Shown here: piece after piece, positions 12,401-21,715 of the stretch
Position numbering within the stretch: position 1 is the first letter of the stretch
How the letters are laid out: each line of letters begins with the position of its first letter
Assembly: GCA_012845835.1 (NCBI GenBank)
Contig: JABAKD010000007.1
Location: 4,913,358 to 4,977,357, forward strand
Source: Undaria pinnatifida
Taxonomy: Eukaryota; Sar; Phaeophyceae; Laminariales; Alariaceae
Direction of reading: 5' to 3'
DNA: 64,000 nt
Program-made: the position numbers and the translations under genes
The notes under the pieces: generated by a model
Told to the model about the DNA's origin: nothing
Seen by the model: only the letters and a program-made list of their open reading frames with translations
The model's database searches: none

Positions 12401-15022
12401 CTTGAGTTTTCTCGGAAACAACACAAGACCTGGTCTAAATCGGAGCCTTGGGCTGCTCTCGTGCAACCTCTGGATAACCCTCCGTGTATTTACTTTTAAT
12501 GTTCGTCTCCTCCGTCTCTCCTAACCCCCCCCCCGCCCCCCACCCCTCGCCAAAAAGTAGGCACAAGGTGGCGAAGTCCGTCTTACGAGCGGTTTTTGGA
12601 GCGGTTCTTGGAAGGGTGTAGTTCACCCTTCATGCGACGCGTCGAACACCTCACGGCGCTTCGCGCTTGGTGCAAGCAATGTCTGCCTGGTCGGTGAAAA
12701 TCCGACGTGCTCCGTCCCGGCATAGTAATGACGCGAGGGTCTATGGTCATACGACTACGGCCATGCACGAACCGATTACACCCCCACACACACACCCCTG
12801 GCCTTTGATGTAAATAGGTTGGGTTGGCGCCGGTTGGCAACGACACTGTTAAACATGCCGCTCACTACATGAGCTAGACCACCAGGGTACCGTTTTTGGT
12901 TTGTTTGGGCGGTCGATCACAACTGGCGGTCGAGTTAGATCATTCATGCGGGGTGGAGACTTTCTACTCCGCACAAGGGGAATGATCGTATCACGTAGTG
13001 TTTATGGTAAGGTACCCACGAGGCAGATACGTAGGACTCCCATTGCTGTCTCTGGAAGTGGCCATACTGGAGATTAAATTAACTCATTGAAGCTGCCATC
13101 CATATGCAACTCCGCCTCACAAGCGGCTCTTAATAGGATGCAGCTCACCCTTCATGCGACTCGGCGAACACCTCACGGAGCTTCGCGCTTAGTGCAAGCA
13201 ATGCCTGCCTGGTCGGTGAAAACCCGACGTGCTCCGTCCGGGCATTGTAGGTGTAGGTAAACGAGGGTCTAATAGCTATGGTCAAACGAGTACGGCCATG
13301 CATGGATATCGAGTACACCCCCCCCCCCCCCCCCCCCCTGCCGATTACAGCTATCAGTACAGTAACCGCAAGCCGTACGAAACTATGAGTCACAGGGCGT
13401 TCTAAAATCGGGGTACCCACTGTACTTTGTTTGTTTTCCCAACCAAATAATCAAAAATTTTCGTCCCTCTTCGAGACCATGAGCTACCGACAAGCAACGA
13501 GGTAACCTAGTGTGACATCAACAGCAACAACAATCATAACTGGAATACATTTAATGGACGTAGCCGCGCCCCCCTCCCTTCCTCGTCACTTACCATTTTA
13601 CCCACCTAGTGAAACTATAGGCGTACCCCAAACATACAGGCGTCTCGACCCCCCCCCCCCCCCCCTCCCCCTGATATCTCGTCCCACATACCTCAGGAGT
13701 TCTACCATAGAGGTGGCATTTTCTTGCTTAACTATTTTCTGAACAACGGGGCTCCTTCGCCCGAAATCGCCGGGGCTTTTTTTTTATTTGTTGCTCTTTG
13801 AATTTTACGGAGATCCACCGATATCAGGACGAATTGTCAATCACAAAAAAGGGGGAAAAAAACAACAACCCGCGTTTCGTTTAATAGCGTTTGACTCAAA
13901 CGCTTATTTTGTTGGCTGGTCTTAGCAGGCTTACCGACCCCCAACCGAACACAGTCGTAGGGTAGGAGAGCTCGCCCGAAAGGTGGCAAATGCTTTCCCT
14001 ATTTCGGCTGTGTTTGTTAACAATGCATCTCCGTTCCTAGCGTGTTTTCTGTTTGGTGTACCTGGGCCATGGGTTTGCTCACCGATTTCGGCAGATGTAT
14101 AAAGACTTTTTCGAGCCCCAAAACCCCTCCCAATACTAACTTCGAGTAACTATGTCCTCAAAATGGGTTTCCAGTCATGAAAGGCGTTAAGCCAAGAACC
14201 TTGCAGGGCAAAAACAGGGCTTTTCGCGGGTCGTGACCGGGGCCCGCGGGTCGGACCAGGAGGTCTTCAAAACCTCGCGGGTCGAGTCGGGTTGGGTCAG
14301 GGGGTGTTGGAAATCTCACGGGTCGGATAGCGTCGGGTCAGGAGGTTTTCAAATCTCACGGGTCGGGGTCGGGTCACCACCGCGACCCGATCGGATCCGA
14401 CCCGCCAGACGCGATCTGACCCGTGAAAAGCCCTGAAAAAAACATGGTTCACAATTACCATACCGTGTGTCATCGTCCCATATTTTTTTTGCCTAACCTT
14501 TTCCATCCCCCCCCGCCCGCCCCCCTACCTGGTTGGTGAAAACCCCACGTGATTCGTCCCGGCATGGTAGGGATGCGAGGGTCTATGGTCATACGACTAC
14601 GACCATGCACAAATCGAGTTCCCCCCCCTTCTTAGATTGTAGAGAAAAATACCGCTTGTCCTACGAGACAGATGGTGGCCACAGACGGCCAAAAAGGAAG
14701 GAGATAAGACAAGAAAACATATATTTTTCATGGAATGCATGAAAGAAACGCACTGAGCGCCCAAATGTTGGAGATGTCTCTACAAGGAGCAGGAACGGTG
14801 CTCCGTCCCGAAAGGGATGTGTGGTCAATGGTCAAACGACTCAGGCAAGAAACAAATGAGTAACCCCCCCCCCCCCCACTCTCCTTTGCTCCCTAATAGT
14901 ACGTAAGTATATAGTTTTACCCACCTTTTGATAATGCTGGTCTTGCCGGTGGCTGGGTCTCCGAGTACCAACACCTTCACCGTCACCGTTGCTCCCCCGT
15001 GCTCCGCGCCTTCTCCGCTCAT
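3289..15022 (-). CDS. RAB32: Rab32-family small GTPase, paralog B (spliced gene, 3' exon missing)
   Basis: Spliced Rab GTPase with exons at 15022-14925, 9539-9419, 8150-8025, 5534-5458 and 3451-3289. The joined frame is open for about 195 codons. Visible motifs are the P-loop GDPATGKTS, switch I with KTTVGVDF, switch II WDIAGQ followed by DRFG, NKCD for guanine specificity, and WFETSAK. The extended LPDG loop before NKCD and the I-E-E-A/FLV-K helix after ETSAK are typical of Rab32/Rab38, which act on lysosome-related organelles and mitochondria-associated membranes in other eukaryotes. Introns are 5385, 1268, 2490 and 2006 bp in phases 2, 0, 0 and 2. All sites are GT-AG except a GC donor after the second exon. 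The last visible exon ends in a good donor, so a C-terminal exon carrying the prenylation cysteines must follow, but I could not find it. The ATG at 15022 gives a short N-terminus (SGEGAEHGG) ahead of the G-domain; an upstream exon as in paralog A is possible. Confidence 0.85.
3985..4215 (+). mobile_element. Decayed M1-type MITE with internal duplication
   Basis: It carries the M1 interior (CATGGCCCAGGTATAC, then AATTCCGACGATTTCC and GGTTAAGGAGC). The right part is duplicated in tandem (4060-4135 and 4148-4212). The terminal inverted repeats are not intact. It lies in intron 4 of paralog B. Confidence 0.5.
4388..4592 (+). mobile_element. Two tandem R7 (TTAA-type) elements
   Basis: Two units beginning TTAACGCCTTCACCAGTGGA (4389) and TAACGCCTTCGCGACTGGAA (4497), each ending in a GGGGTTTGGGGG-like stretch. 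They are the same family as 2671-2772. Confidence 0.5.
4790..4895. repeat. ~39-bp GC-rich minisatellite
   Basis: Two good units and a partial one around CATCGACTCGAATTTGATGA and GCCGGGACGGGCCGCGGC, in intron 4 of paralog B. Confidence 0.6.
5005..5135 (+). repeat. Dispersed repeat R3, copy 1
   Basis: GCGGTCTGAGTAAGGCGGTA ... GGGGAATGGCACTCACAACC ... GGCGGCTTCCCCCAACA. The same ~130-bp sequence occurs at 21580-21715 and 51637-51765, all on the plus strand. No ends or coding potential recognised. Confidence 0.7.
5176..5295. repeat. 21-bp palindromic tandem repeat, five units
   Basis: The unit GATACGATATATCGATTTTGC is repeated five times with the variants TTTTTC and TTTAGC. ATATCGAT-type palindromes make each unit self-complementary. 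It lies in paralog B intron 4, about 160 bp downstream of the exon 4 donor. Confidence 0.85.
5458..5534 (-). CDS. RAB32: Rab32 paralog B exon 4 (NKCD)
   Basis: 77 nt between acceptor GCTGCAG|GTTCG and donor GACAA|GTGAGA (phase 2). It encodes [20 protein letters not shown] followed by DVAIDK. NKCD is the guanine-binding G4 motif. Confidence 0.85.
5540..6135. repeat. CAG/CAA-rich minisatellite in paralog B intron 3
   Basis: Degenerate AGCAGCAATAGCAGC runs with a higher-order unit of roughly 60-120 bp (AGCAGCTTCATCGTCA / AGCAGATTCAACGTCGCAGC). The Gln/Ser frames it creates are by-products. Confidence 0.75.
6136..8024. other. Paralog B intron 3 remainder
   Basis: A decayed M1-like element lies at 6290-6500 (ACTTGAACAGCTCTTATGCC, ATATTCGGACGATTTGG, TTATTCAGAAA). 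A T23 tract lies at 6959-6981. A minus-strand copy of the MSID core repeat is at 7753-7806. Nothing else is recognisable. Confidence 0.45.
8025..8150 (-). CDS. RAB32: Rab32 paralog B exon 3
   Basis: 126 nt (42 codons) between acceptor CATGCAG|GATAGG and a perfect donor GATAAG|GTAAGT. It encodes [20 protein letters not shown] and continues to [10 protein letters not shown], matching the Rab32 segment after switch II (YYKEA, W-K, D-K). Confidence 0.85.
8994..9090 (-). pseudogene. Broken copy of Rab32 switch exon inside paralog B
   Basis: Minus-strand translation gives [11 protein letters not shown], a TAG stop, then [18 protein letters not shown]. This aligns with [11 protein letters not shown]...[18 protein letters not shown] of the intact exon 350 bp upstream. 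The stop and the lost DIAGQ mark it as dead. Confidence 0.7.
9419..9539 (-). CDS. RAB32: Rab32 paralog B exon 2 (switch I and switch II)
   Basis: 121 nt with acceptor CCGAAG|ATATG. It encodes [18 protein letters not shown] and ends in LQLWDIAGQ, the intact DxxGQ motif with the catalytic glutamine. The donor reads ACAG|GCGAGA, a GC donor in an otherwise good context. Reading on in frame soon leaves Rab similarity, and the next exon starts exactly at the expected DRFG. Confidence 0.82.
9541..9900. repeat. GTA/GGT trinucleotide array and 26-28-bp repeats in paralog B intron 1
   Basis: GTAGTAGTGGTGGTGG-type sequence at 9550-9740 lies directly against the switch exon. About three units of ACAGGGTGGGAAAAAAACC follow at 9798-9875. 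Paralog A has a matching GTAGTAG array in the same place (44730-44945). Confidence 0.75.
10620..11033. repeat. Degenerate GCAGCACGGT-containing tandem repeat
   Basis: Variants of CCAGTGTATCTCAACCAAGC, CGCAGCACGGTACTAACG and CAATGGAACC recur through intron 1 of paralog B. No fixed unit length could be set by eye. Confidence 0.4.
11034..11850 (-). mobile_element. H1 DNA element copy 1 (TAA target site, ~20-bp inverted ends)
   Basis: 817 bp bounded by GACGGATGACAATGCAAAGC on the left and the complement of GACCGGTGACAATGGAAGGC on the right, flanked by TAA on both sides. It is homologous along its length, in opposite orientation, to 23556-24362. A 3-bp TWA target site and such ends fit PIF/Harbinger-like elements. 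On the minus strand an open frame of about 100 codons begins [12 protein letters not shown]. No transposase was recognised, so it is probably non-autonomous. Confidence 0.7.
11546..11845 (-). CDS. Hypothetical ~100-aa frame carried by H1 copy 1
   Basis: The frame from [11 protein letters not shown] runs through [20 protein letters not shown] and [16 protein letters not shown] to a stop. The H1 copy at 23.5 kb encodes the same blocks in the same order. No known domain is recognised. Both copies stay open over ~100 codons, which may mean a captured exon or simply recent duplication. Confidence 0.35.
   Translation of the reverse strand: MTMEGQNFEIPEDFSPPFARTVAYGPIFVEYDFKTFQNSGQEKISRGDLGQVLEKFSSRSWIRRDVTSCSPHTSFDKVNDSVVNSERGELVRGTDRRVV
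11851..12590. other. Paralog B intron 1, unassigned
   Basis: No gene or clear repeat. Short overlapping frames on both strands have no recognisable motif, and a C-rich tract lies at 12525-12545. Confidence 0.4.
12595..12800 (+). repeat. Dispersed repeat R4, copy 1
   Basis: TTCACCCTTCATGCGACGCG ... CACCTCACGGCGCTTCGCGC ... CTGCCTGGTCGGTGAAAA ... GGTCTATGGTCATACGACTA. It repeats at 13140-13330 and 42390-42530 (reverse). The right half alone occurs at 2443-2525 and 2565-2650 (reverse), at 14527-14612, and weakly at 14790-14850. Confidence 0.75.
13140..13340 (+). repeat. Dispersed repeat R4, copy 2, ending in poly-C
   Basis: The same order of blocks as copy 1 (CTTCATGCGACTCGGCGAAC ... GCAAGCAATGCCTGCCTGGT ... 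CGAGGGTCTAATAGC), ending in a run of about 21 C residues at 13318-13338. Confidence 0.75.
14105..14195 (-). mobile_element. R7 (TTAA-type) element copy
   Basis: In reverse it reads TTAACGCCTTTCATGACTGG, AAACCC, then AGTATTGGGAGGGGTTTTGG. It belongs to the same family as 4388-4592. Confidence 0.5.
14215..14435. mobile_element. Small hAT-like element with GGGTCGGGTC minisatellite
   Basis: 221 bp with 18-bp inverted ends: CAGGGCTTTTCGCGGGTC left and GACCCGTGAAAAGCCCTG right (one mismatch). CAGGG ends are typical of hAT elements. The interior repeats CACGGGTCGG / AGGAGGTTTTCAAATCTCAC. Flanks are A-rich, and no clean 8-bp duplication could be read. Confidence 0.6.
14925..15022 (-). CDS. RAB32: Rab32 paralog B exon 1 (P-loop)
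   Basis: 98 nt from ATG to a donor AAAAG|GTGGG that splits an arginine codon (phase 2). It encodes a Gly/Glu-rich start and the strand-loop [18 protein letters not shown]. The corresponding exon of paralog A ends at the same codon position. Upstream of the ATG there are three short repeats of a GATGCTACCCTGTCGAT-like unit (15035-15100). Confidence 0.82.
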
Positions 15023-15427
15023 CGGCCTGGCGCTACCCTATCGATCGCCGGATGCTACCCTGTCGATGGGCAGATGCTATCCTGTCGATAGCCTGCCCTC
15101 ACAGCTCCGCTCGCCTATCCTAAATCCACCTAGAAAAGAAAGCATTGGGAGAAGAGAAGTAAGCCAACGGGCGGATAGCCTATCTGGTTTCTGGGAGCGA
15201 ATGTCTAATAATGAGAGTTGGTGTGGAATAATTTCCCGCAGTTCTTAAAGGGCTCACGCGTCGGACAGATGATCTATCGATCCCCAATTGATGATCTACT
15301 GCAGATCTTTCAGGGAAGATCTGTATGATCTAGCTCATGTTAACGGGTGGGGAACCGTGCCATCTGCATGCTCTAAGCGAACGATTCTAGGCTTAGATTC
15401 GTACCTGGTACTCCATATATACAAGTC
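15023..15427. other. 5' flank of paralog B
   Basis: It contains the GATGCTACCCTGTCGAT repeats at 15035-15100. An upstream exon equivalent to paralog A exon 1 was looked for and not found. No TATA box could be singled out. Confidence 0.35.
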
Positions 15428-15600
15428 GACGCGAGTTGACAAGGGAAGAAAATGCTGAATTGTTCTCGCGATAAAAATGAAGGCACGTACCGTAGTGGGG
15501 AGGGGGGACATTGGCCCGCTCTGTGACCCCGGATCTGAGTTATACTACTACTGGGAGGGAGCGCGAGGTGAGCAGTGCGAGGAAAATAAATGGGATGAAT
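15428..15600 (+). repeat. Dispersed repeat R5, copy 1
   Basis: GACGCGAGTTGACAAGGGAA ... TCTCGCGATAAAAATGAAGG ... CACGTACCGTAGTGGGGAGG ... GATCTGAGTTA. Other copies lie at 26853-27030 and 57648-57845 (plus strand) and at 48455-48573 continuing at 49754-49790 (minus, interrupted by element T1). Confidence 0.75.
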
Positions 15601-16260
15601 ATATAAATACCTGGTATATATTACAAAAATAAAAATACACTCCAGTTGTGAGATCGAACATTGTGTCGAAACTCATCTTTGCAAGCTGTGTGTGATACTC
15701 CGATCGCGCGTATTACGAGTTGGGTGTCCTCATGAAGGATATAGGCCGGCGACCTCCCTTGGAACTACAGTGTAGCCTGTACCAGGGTCAACAGGGTATT
15801 GTTAGCCAGTCTGTGCGCGGAAGCTAGATAACCCGTTTTTGAGGGGGACAAAGTCTGACAGCTGTGGAACGAAACGCATCAATGTATCAAGTGTATGCTG
15901 TAAGTTGTACAACCAGTAAGGAGAGGGCGGAGTGTTCGAAGGGGTGTGGGGGGGGGGGGGGGGGGGATTACCAACAGCTTTATGTCGCATAGATGTAGGG
16001 ACTTGGCTATACACTAGGTCTAGGCGATGGTTCGGGCGGTGGGGAAGGAGGGGGCGTTTGGGGGAGGGGGGGGGGGGGGTGAATTGGAGCTACGGCATGG
16101 ATGGTTAGAAATATAATGAGGTGATATCAACTACCGGGTAGTGTTTATTACTCTGGCATATTTTGATTCTAGGTGGGGTGTTTGAACAAGAGGGAGCGGG
16201 AAAAAAAAAGAAAAAAAGGGGGGAGGGGGAATTGGAGCTACGGCATGGATGGCTAGAAGG
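15600..16260 (+). repeat. G-rich composite repeat R6 (with MSFD core), copy 1
   Basis: Order: minus-strand MSFD core (15640-15690), CGATCGCGCGTATTACGAGT, ATATAGGCCGGCGACCTCCC, CAGGGTCAACAGG, GTCTGTGCGCGGAAGC, GACAGCTGTGGA, G18, then GGAGCTACGGCATGGATGG with a second G tract. Further copies are at 18420-18990 (reverse), 51820-52900 (reverse) and 55480-56940 (plus). Confidence 0.7.
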
Positions 16261-16404
16261 TATATACCAGGTATATATGTACTATACATGCTAATCCCGC
16301 ACAACACACAGCAGTATGTGACACCAGTTAAGAATATCTTATTTCTGGCCCCGAGGCTGGAATTGTCATGTAAGGCAGGGTGTCCCCTACACTGTTTTCA
16401 ATAC

Positions 16405-16925
16405 AAAAGAGGCCATGTTATTATTTCTTGTCTAAAAACTCAAGCCCAAAAGTCTTGACCGCAAAATCCGCAGCCCGATTTCCGTTCAAGTGCTGTATCG
16501 CAAACGGCATTAGAGCGGAAGGAACTTTTTTCAGTACAGCAGAGGCCGATATTACAATTCTCGTCCAAAAAACTCGACCCTGAAACACATAACAAAAAAA
16601 TCTTTCGAGTGCTGTATCGCTAACTCTGTTAAAATAGCAGACACCGTTTTTCAGTACAGCAGAGCCCACGTTATTATTTTCGCCTAAAAACTCGAGCCTG
16701 AAACACTTGACCATTAAATCCTATCAAGTTTTGCATCGCGAACTGCATCATCAATAGAACGGCAGATACTTCACCCCGTACAACAGAGGCCATATTCTTA
16801 TTTTCGCCTAAAACTCGACCCTGATTATCTTAACTCGAGACTGAAATTCTTGACCGCCAAATCTGTTACGTGCTGTATCGTGAACTGTACTATAAAGAAC
16901 ACTACGGCTGATACAGGACCTAAGG
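16405..16925. repeat. ~130-bp tandem repeat, about four degenerate units
   Basis: Units contain CAGTACAGCAGAGGCC, TTATTTTCGCCTAAAAACTC, GACCCTGAAACAC and GTGCTGTATCGCGAACTGC. The last unit is partly re-duplicated. No coding frame persists. Confidence 0.7.
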
Positions 16926-17370
16926 ACCTACTGCTCTAGGTGATCTAGGTGATCTACACCAGTAGATCGTGATCTGTCGGTGTTTGTGAAAGGGTGGACT
17001 CATCACACTTCTACGTAGGTGTCGCGTGTCAGCTTGAGTAACCCTTTCGAATACCCCCCTCCCGCCCCCCCCAAAAAAAACGATCGCACTAGCCGGATGT
17101 ATGTGCGGCCTTTTCGATCGGATATGAACAGTGCGGGCACGCGCTGCCGGATGCTTACCATCATGTTAAGAGCATCATGCATGCAAGAGTCATCCCTCTA
17201 TAGTGCGGTGTAGGGGCTGAAGTTTTGGGGCGCTAAACATAAAAGTGTCATGATGGAGTTGTAGGTGGCAGCGGCGTTGTTGGTGTGATACACGTCACGG
17301 TATAGGTGCACCGTTTTGCTGCTGAAGCTCCTCACAAGTGAGGAGCAGCTCTACACCCTACCCAAAAAAT

Positions 17371-18215
17371 CAGGGTAGTCCTCGGTACCGTTTTTTTTTA
17401 CGGTACCAGATCGGACGGTATTGCGAAATGACGGTACTTTTCAAACGGTTGACAGTATTTCGATTTCTCACGGTACCACTTTTGGCGGTACACGGTATCG
17501 CCGAATTTGACGGTACTTTTTCGGCGGTATCGAAAAGTGACGGTATTTTCTAGACGGTAGACGGTTTTTCGACATTTGACGGTACTTTTTTGGCGGTACT
17601 GCAAAACGACGGTACCGGTCCCGGTACTGCCAAATTTGACGGTACTTTTTTGAGGGTACTGAAATATGACGGTTCCGCCACTGAGAAATACAGAATTACG
17701 AATGACGAAATACTTGACAGTACCTGCCGGGCGGCGATCAAGCATGCCGGCACCACCCCGCTGATGTTCCTGCATACCTATATAGAACGGACGAATAGAG
17801 GCTAGACTAATCGTCGAACCGTCAAGCTGACAAACTCACCAGCCTCACGCGAAACAACATTTAGACATTTAGCACCAAAATAAGACAATAAAACAATACT
17901 ACTACTGTAAACAATAAAACAATAAAACCTAAAACATGAAAACATTCAATGAAAACCATCACCTTACAATCTTTGACGGTTCTGAATATGACGGTTTTTC
18001 TAAACGGGAAACGGTACTTCGCTTATTTGACGGTACTTTTATGGCGGTGCTGCAAAATGACGGTACTTTTTAAACGGTTGACGGTTTTTCGATTTTTGAC
18101 GGTACCGCCTTCGGCGGTACACGGTTTGCCCAAATATGACGGTATTCCGCCGAGTACCGGGACCGACGTACAGCACGGGAAAATTACCTCGGTAATTTTC
18201 CCGAGGACTACCCTG
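17371..18215. mobile_element. Non-autonomous hAT-like element (845 bp)
   Basis: Perfect 15-bp terminal inverted repeat CAGGGTAGTCCTCGG, flanked by an exact 8-bp duplication CAAAAAAT (17363-17370 and 18216-18223). The 8-bp target duplication and CAGGG start are diagnostic of hAT elements. The interior is mostly a 30-36-bp minisatellite around TTTGACGGTACTTTTTTGGC in two blocks (17390-17690 and 17975-18150). No transposase frame is present. Confidence 0.85.
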
Positions 18216-18419
18216 CAAAAAATGGCTTAGAGAAAAACGCTTGCGCAACTCGATCAACGATCCCATGTCCCGGTATCTGTAGCTAGCATGCAGATATAAT
18301 ATTTTGCTCCTATCTCCCCCCTCTTCCCCCCCCGCCGCAGCTCCAGCAAAAATATAAAACCACCAGAATTATCAACACTATCCGACAGTTGATATCATCT
18401 CTTAACATTTCAAGCCATT

Positions 18420-18990
18420 CATGCAGTACTTACATCCAATATATTTATACGGTCTTCGAGTTTCACCCCCCCACACCCACATCGTCGCCTTCAACCTAGC
18501 TAGCACCACGCGCGCAGGAAGCTTTTATTCATTTATGCGACCTAAAACCGTTGAAAAATCCCCCCGTGACCCACCCCCCCCTCCCCCTCCAACCCCCCCG
18601 CCCTCCCCTCACCGGTCATACGACTATAGATCTATATACATCATAAACTGGTGCCACAGCCGTCAGATTTTGTCCCTCACAGGCTTTACGGGGTTTTGGT
18701 TTGCGCGCACAGATTGATTGACATCACCCTGCTGACCCTGGTACAAGCTAGACTGTAGTGCTAAGGGGAGTCGCCGACCTGTACTATATATCTGTGACCA
18801 CGGACCTGATTATGCGAGTTAATGTGAGAACAACAATAGCAACAGCAACAGCAACAACAACAATAACAATCTTAGTGAGGACACACACCAAGTAATACGC
18901 GCGATCGGAGTAACACACACAGCTTGCCAACATGAGATTCGACGAAATCTTCGATCTCACACCTGTACGAGTAGTGCATTCTTAATTTTT
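18420..18990 (-). repeat. R6 composite repeat, reverse copy with CAA-tailed insert
   Basis: It carries reverse-oriented R6 blocks (CTCACCGGTCATACGACTAT, GTTTGCGCGCACAGATTG, CTGTAGTGCTAAGGGGAGTC) and an MSFD-type core with ATG at 18932. It is interrupted by a LINE-tail fragment (18792-18875: GACCACGGACCTGATTATGC, GTTAATGTGAGAACAACAA). Confidence 0.65.
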
Positions 18991-19880
18991 AACAATATAC
19001 ATACAGTAGCCACGGTAGTCAGTGTGTCAGGGAGTGCTACAATAAATACCGCAGTGAGTGGTACAAGACAGGACACCTTATAATACCATACTTTGAAGTA
19101 TCACACAAGCCGCGTGTTACGATAGAGGCGGTACGTTTTGGCGGAAACGGTTTCGGAACGACGGGGCTCCTTAAGCGACGAGCAAAGGTCATTCTTGCTT
19201 CCTTTCGCAACATTTACATTTAAAAAATAACTAGGCCACAGGGTTGTCGTTTGGGCTACGATAGCACTATTACTGCTACTGTTATTCCCCCCCCCCCAAA
19301 TTTTTTTTACGATATGTATGAGGATATGTATACAGAGCTCTTCACGCGAGGGGCTTCAGATACAACACGTACGGGGCACCTCCATCGCAGCAAGCGCCGC
19401 AAACGAGGAACTAAATAAGGCCAGCCAGAAAATTACAAGAATTGTAGAAACAGCTGTTTGTTGCGGAGTCATTTTACTAAACGGAAAAAATCAAGAAAAA
19501 ATCACCATGGCGCCCAATGCACAATGCACCCATAGGCCCAAATCCAGCCGGGACCAGCCCTGCTGTTCCTTGCTAATTGCTACCGGTATAAATAGTCAGT
19601 ATCCTGAGGCAAGCATGATCAAGCACAGGTGCCCTGTGCGGCTGGGGTAAATAACAACACAGTCGGTGTCCTTTACTTACTGCTGAGCGCAGATATAAGC
19701 AAGTAAACTGCGGGAGATGGTTGTGCTAAGCACAGCAGCAGCAGCTGCTGCTGCGATAGCGATCGAAACCTGGAAATAAAAGCAGTGGTGGTTCCCACGG
19801 TTTCGTTTAGCGCGGGCCCTCAGTTTTTGGTGGGGCGAAATGTGCTCGCCACGACCTCGTCATGCAGAGTACCTAGTTGC
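18991..19880. other. Unassigned stretch
   Basis: No gene or repeat end recognised. There is a T/C-rich patch at 19287-19310, and a 110-codon frame at 19318-19650 without recognisable features. Confidence 0.35.
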
Positions 19881-20380
19881 TGGTGTTCTGACATAACTCG
19901 CATAATCAAGTACGTCGTTACAGGACAGGCTCCAGTGACGCTGGAGTGGAAGAATATCCCAGGGCAGAAAAACAAAGAAAAACAGAAGTGGTGTACTTCG
20001 AAGTATACACGCACGCATCACAGCCAAAAAAGCAATTCGTGCATCCGCCAATTACAAAAAAGAAATGGAATCGGAAGTCAGTACCTGTTGTTGTTGTCGT
20101 CTCACATTAACTCTTGTCAAACATCTAGAGTCCATGGCCACACAGAGATGCTGGAGCCCTACGAGGGAGATCCGAAAAACCAAATGAAATCAACATTACG
20201 TCCGGGAAATACTACGCTTTCCCGCCTAAAAACGCACGATACGAAGAAGGCGCACAAGTGAAATGATGTAATGTGCAAACTGAACTCACATAGCCGCGGG
20301 TATCCACTCAACTACAGCATAGAGTCCCCCCGTTCCCACAACTAACCAACTCGAGGCTACAAACTACAGCGGTTGGGCTG
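19880..20380 (-). repeat. LINE-tail related repeat, reverse copy
   Basis: In reverse it carries the blocks found at 59040-59430: CTCCAGAGTGACTGGAGCC-like, GATTATGCGAGTTA, GTTAATGTGAGACGACAACA, then AACCGCTGTAGTTTGTAGCC, GTTGAGTGGATACCCGCGGC, CGTATCGTGCGTTTTTAGGC and GGATCTCCCTCGTAGGG. Confidence 0.7.
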
Positions 20381-20779
20381 CCTGCACCGTACGAACCGCA
20401 CGGTAATCGTGAGCACAGACGAACGCGCATGCTGTGTGAAGTGCTGTCAGAGTGACGATCCGCGGGCATGCAGTGAAAAAAGAGCAATCGAACCAAAACC
20501 ACCGTACGAATATCAATGATCGCTCCGTCTTCCCGGGTTATCTGACAGGTTGCAGCGCAGCCACGATGCCCGTGCCTGAAAATTCAAAATTGCGGGAGGT
20601 CCTTCCCCATGAAGGGTATACAACTCTACCAACTCTACAAAAATCAGTGACGTAAGGAACATGTTGTACTATTGCCTCGTAAAAAACCCTGAAAAAGGAC
20701 GATCGCTGCTCTCGTGATGATGGTGTGCGTGCGGGTCGTGGGTCTCCGTGTGCCATCCTCCTACTGTGGTTCCCTATGG

Positions 20780-21420
20780 CCGCCTCATCGCCTTAGCTCA
20801 CTCAGCCCGCTCCTTCGCAATTGCTCTCGTTGACACTCAATTCCAATCGGTTCCCCTTCTCCCCCGTCCCAAAAAACAAAAAGCTCCTCGCAGCTATCGG
20901 TGCTGATCTGAAAAACAAAAGTTCACGTTCAGGGAGAGTTCATTCCGTCTCTTCCCCGCTTGTCGACGCTCAGTCGCCCTCCTCCTTCGTCGTCGAATCC
21001 TACCTCCTGCCGGCGCAGTTCCCTCCACGCAAACCGAGACTGCGCCGTAGTGTGGTTCGTGGTGGCACCTGCCTCCGCGCACGAGCATCCCAATTAAGCA
21101 TTGCTGCTCCGCCGCTGCTGCCTAAAAAGACGCGCGAATCGTAGGTGACCATGCCTAACGCACCACGTACGACCCAATTCTACCGTCACGCCTAAGCCTC
21201 GCGGCCACACGCGGCAGCAAGAAGGTATCACTCCTTGAGGGTGAACGCGGCCTTACACCCGCCAGAAAGACCCCCCCCACTCGTTACAAGCTTGCTAAGG
21301 CATACCTCGCAGCATGCCTTACCGAGGCGGCAAGGGGAACGGAGGTATCAGTACCTATCAGCTACCAACTCGTATCCCGGGATAATTTAGGGTCTCATTA
21401 TACTTCAGTCGTATGATACG
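20780..21420 (+). other. Possible decayed coding region, unknown
   Basis: A 107-codon frame (20821-21144) is followed, in another frame without ATG, by an open stretch of about 87 codons ending at the TGA 21415-21417 that includes PTRYKLAKAYLAACLTEAAR. Composition is GC-rich and looks protein-like. No family recognised. It could be an exon, a gag-like relic or chance. Confidence 0.25.
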
Positions 21421-21579
21421 GGGCGTGTATTATCATCTGGTACCGAGGGACCACATGTAACGCTTAGCCGTAGGCACGCGAAGGCAGACACGTACCGGGT
21501 GCGTTATACGATACCAGGCACTTGTTCATGTGCTGCTGTAGTCTACCTGTGGTAGCTTCGTATACAGCAGTGGGAGTTC

Positions 21580-21715
21580 CCCAGTAAGGCGGTCTGAGTG
21601 AGGCGGCATCCGATATAAGGCGGTCAAAATCGCTGGTAGCGACTGGGGAATTGCACTTATAACTCAGGTTGACAAAATGCGGCGTTCCCCACATAAGGCG
21701 GCTTTCTCGAAATAA
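21580..21715 (+). repeat. Dispersed repeat R3, copy 2
   Basis: GGCGGTCTGAGTGAGGCGGC ... TAGCGACTGGGGAATTGCAC ... GCGGCGTTCCCCACATAAGG; same family as 5005-5135. Confidence 0.7.
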
